Source: Streptomyces chattanoogensis
GTDB lineage: Bacteria; Actinomycetota; Actinomycetes; Streptomycetales; Streptomycetaceae
Assembly: GCF_001294335.1 (NCBI RefSeq)
Contig: NZ_LGKG01000169.1
Span: 1 to 40,308 of the forward strand
Direction: 5' to 3'
Length of the DNA: 40,308 nt
In this document: positions 39,839 through 40,308 of the stretch, one piece after another
Layout of the letters: each line of letters begins with the position of its first letter
Position numbering within the stretch: position 1 is the stretch's first letter
Program-made: the position numbers and the translations under genes
Notes under the pieces: generated by a model
Database searches by the model: none
The model's input: only the letters and a program-made list of their open reading frames with translations
Told to the model about the DNA's origin: nothing

Positions 39839-40308
39839 TCAGCCGCGTCCGGTGAACTGCTGCCCGACCCCGAGTCGGCGCAGGTCGGCGAGGACCTTCG
39901 GGTCCTGGGCGTCGAGCCAGTCGCAGAGCTGGCGGAAGGAGACCAGGCGGACGTCCTTGTAGGTGCCGCCGGCGATGTGCTTGATGGTCTCCTCGACGGC
40001 GTCCATGTAGATGCCGCCGTTCCACTGCTCGAAGTGGTTGCCGATGAAGAGGGGGGCGCGGTTGGTCTCGTAGGCCCGGCGGAAGCCGGCGATGTAGGCG
40101 TCGGTGGCCTGCTTGCGCCAGCCCGGGTAGTTGGCGGGCGGGGCCTTGGTGGAGTTCTTGGACTGGTTGTACAGCATGTTGTAGTCCATCGAGAGGACTC
40201 CGAGGGGGAGGCCGGCGAACGGTATGGACTGGAGCGGGAAGTCCCACAGGCCCTGCTTCTTGGTGGGCCAGACCTGGAGGCCGCCGGGCGAACTGGCGTC
40301 GTACCGCC
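39839..40308 (-). CDS. Probable polysaccharide deacetylase, C-terminal part (5' end off window)
   Basis: The minus-strand frame is open from the right window edge to a TGA at 39839, giving about 155 residues of a longer protein. Visible features are DASSPGGLQVWPTKKQGLWDFPLQSIPF, VLSMDYNMLYNQSKN, ATDAYIAGFRRAYETNRAPLFIGNHFEQWNGGIYMDAVEETIKHIA and DVRLVSFRQLCDWLDAQDPKVL. The pattern fits the C-terminal half of secreted streptomycete NodB-type deacetylases. The N-terminal catalytic Asp/His motifs are outside the window, so the call is tentative. It converges with the epimerase gene, 10 bp apart. Confidence 0.65.
   Translation of the reverse strand, partial: RYDASSPGGLQVWPTKKQGLWDFPLQSIPFAGLPLGVLSMDYNMLYNQSKNSTKAPPANYPGWRKQATDAYIAGFRRAYETNRAPLFIGNHFEQWNGGIYMDAVEETIKHIAGGTYKDVRLVSFRQLCDWLDAQDPKVLADLRRLGVGQQFTGRG

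Noticed and set aside
1..40308. Search for tRNA, rRNA, CRISPR arrays, transposases and integrases
   Set aside because: None seen by eye; the tandem repeats found are gap-free and lack spacers, and no transposase or integrase motif occurs in any supported frame.

Overview
The window is a high-GC actinobacterial chromosome segment, almost certainly Streptomyces. The grounds are extreme third-position GC bias, frequent GTG starts with GGAGG-type ribosome binding sites, many actinobacterial families (DUF1876, DUF1918, DUF5994, DUF1707, DUF4232, LCP, BlaI/M56 pairs, NarL-type two-component systems) and two perfect copies of the 14-bp ParB-binding parS sequence. Two parS sites 10 kb apart suggest the origin-proximal core rather than a chromosome arm. 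I see no insertion sequence, tRNA, rRNA, CRISPR array or biosynthetic gene cluster.

Layout. 1-5.3 kb: cobalamin synthesis, with cobG running off the left edge on the minus strand and a divergent cobN preceded by a cobalamin riboswitch. 5.4-9.3 kb: an unknown protein, a DUF4097 lipoprotein, DUF1876 and VanZ-like proteins, and an erythromycin-esterase-family enzyme whose leader encodes a tiny peptide resembling the ErmC leader. 9.5-13.5 kb: a cell-envelope block on the minus strand (terB-like gene, blaI regulator, M56 peptidase, small protein, LCP ligase). 13.7-15.4 kb: small membrane protein, acyl-CoA desaturase and DUF5994 on the plus strand. 15.4-19.2 kb: a four-gene minus-strand unit of ABC ATPase, permease, sensor kinase and regulator. 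19.5-24.7 kb: small secreted or membrane proteins, an orphan response regulator and hypotheticals. 24.9-27.0 kb: M50-CBS protease overlapping a PP2C phosphatase. 27.0-27.5 kb: gene remnants. 27.5-31.4 kb: K15-like DD-peptidase, divergent membrane Ser/Thr kinase, CapA-like protein. 31.4-35.0 kb: two CitE-type CoA lyases and an Lnt-like acyltransferase. 35.2-37.2 kb: a second kinase/regulator pair. 37.3-40.3 kb: maltokinase-cap-like protein, signal peptidase I, NAD-dependent epimerase, and the C-terminal part of a probable polysaccharide deacetylase.

Functionally much of the window concerns the cell envelope and sensing: LCP ligase, DD-peptidase, signal peptidase, Lnt-like enzyme, M50 and M56 proteases, Ser/Thr kinase and phosphatase, three NarL-type regulators. 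The most interesting signals are regulatory: the ErmC-like leader peptide upstream of the esterase gene, two matching dyads placed at the same distance upstream of two operons flanking the blaI/M56 pair, the parS pair inside coding sequence, and several short tandem repeats in promoter regions.
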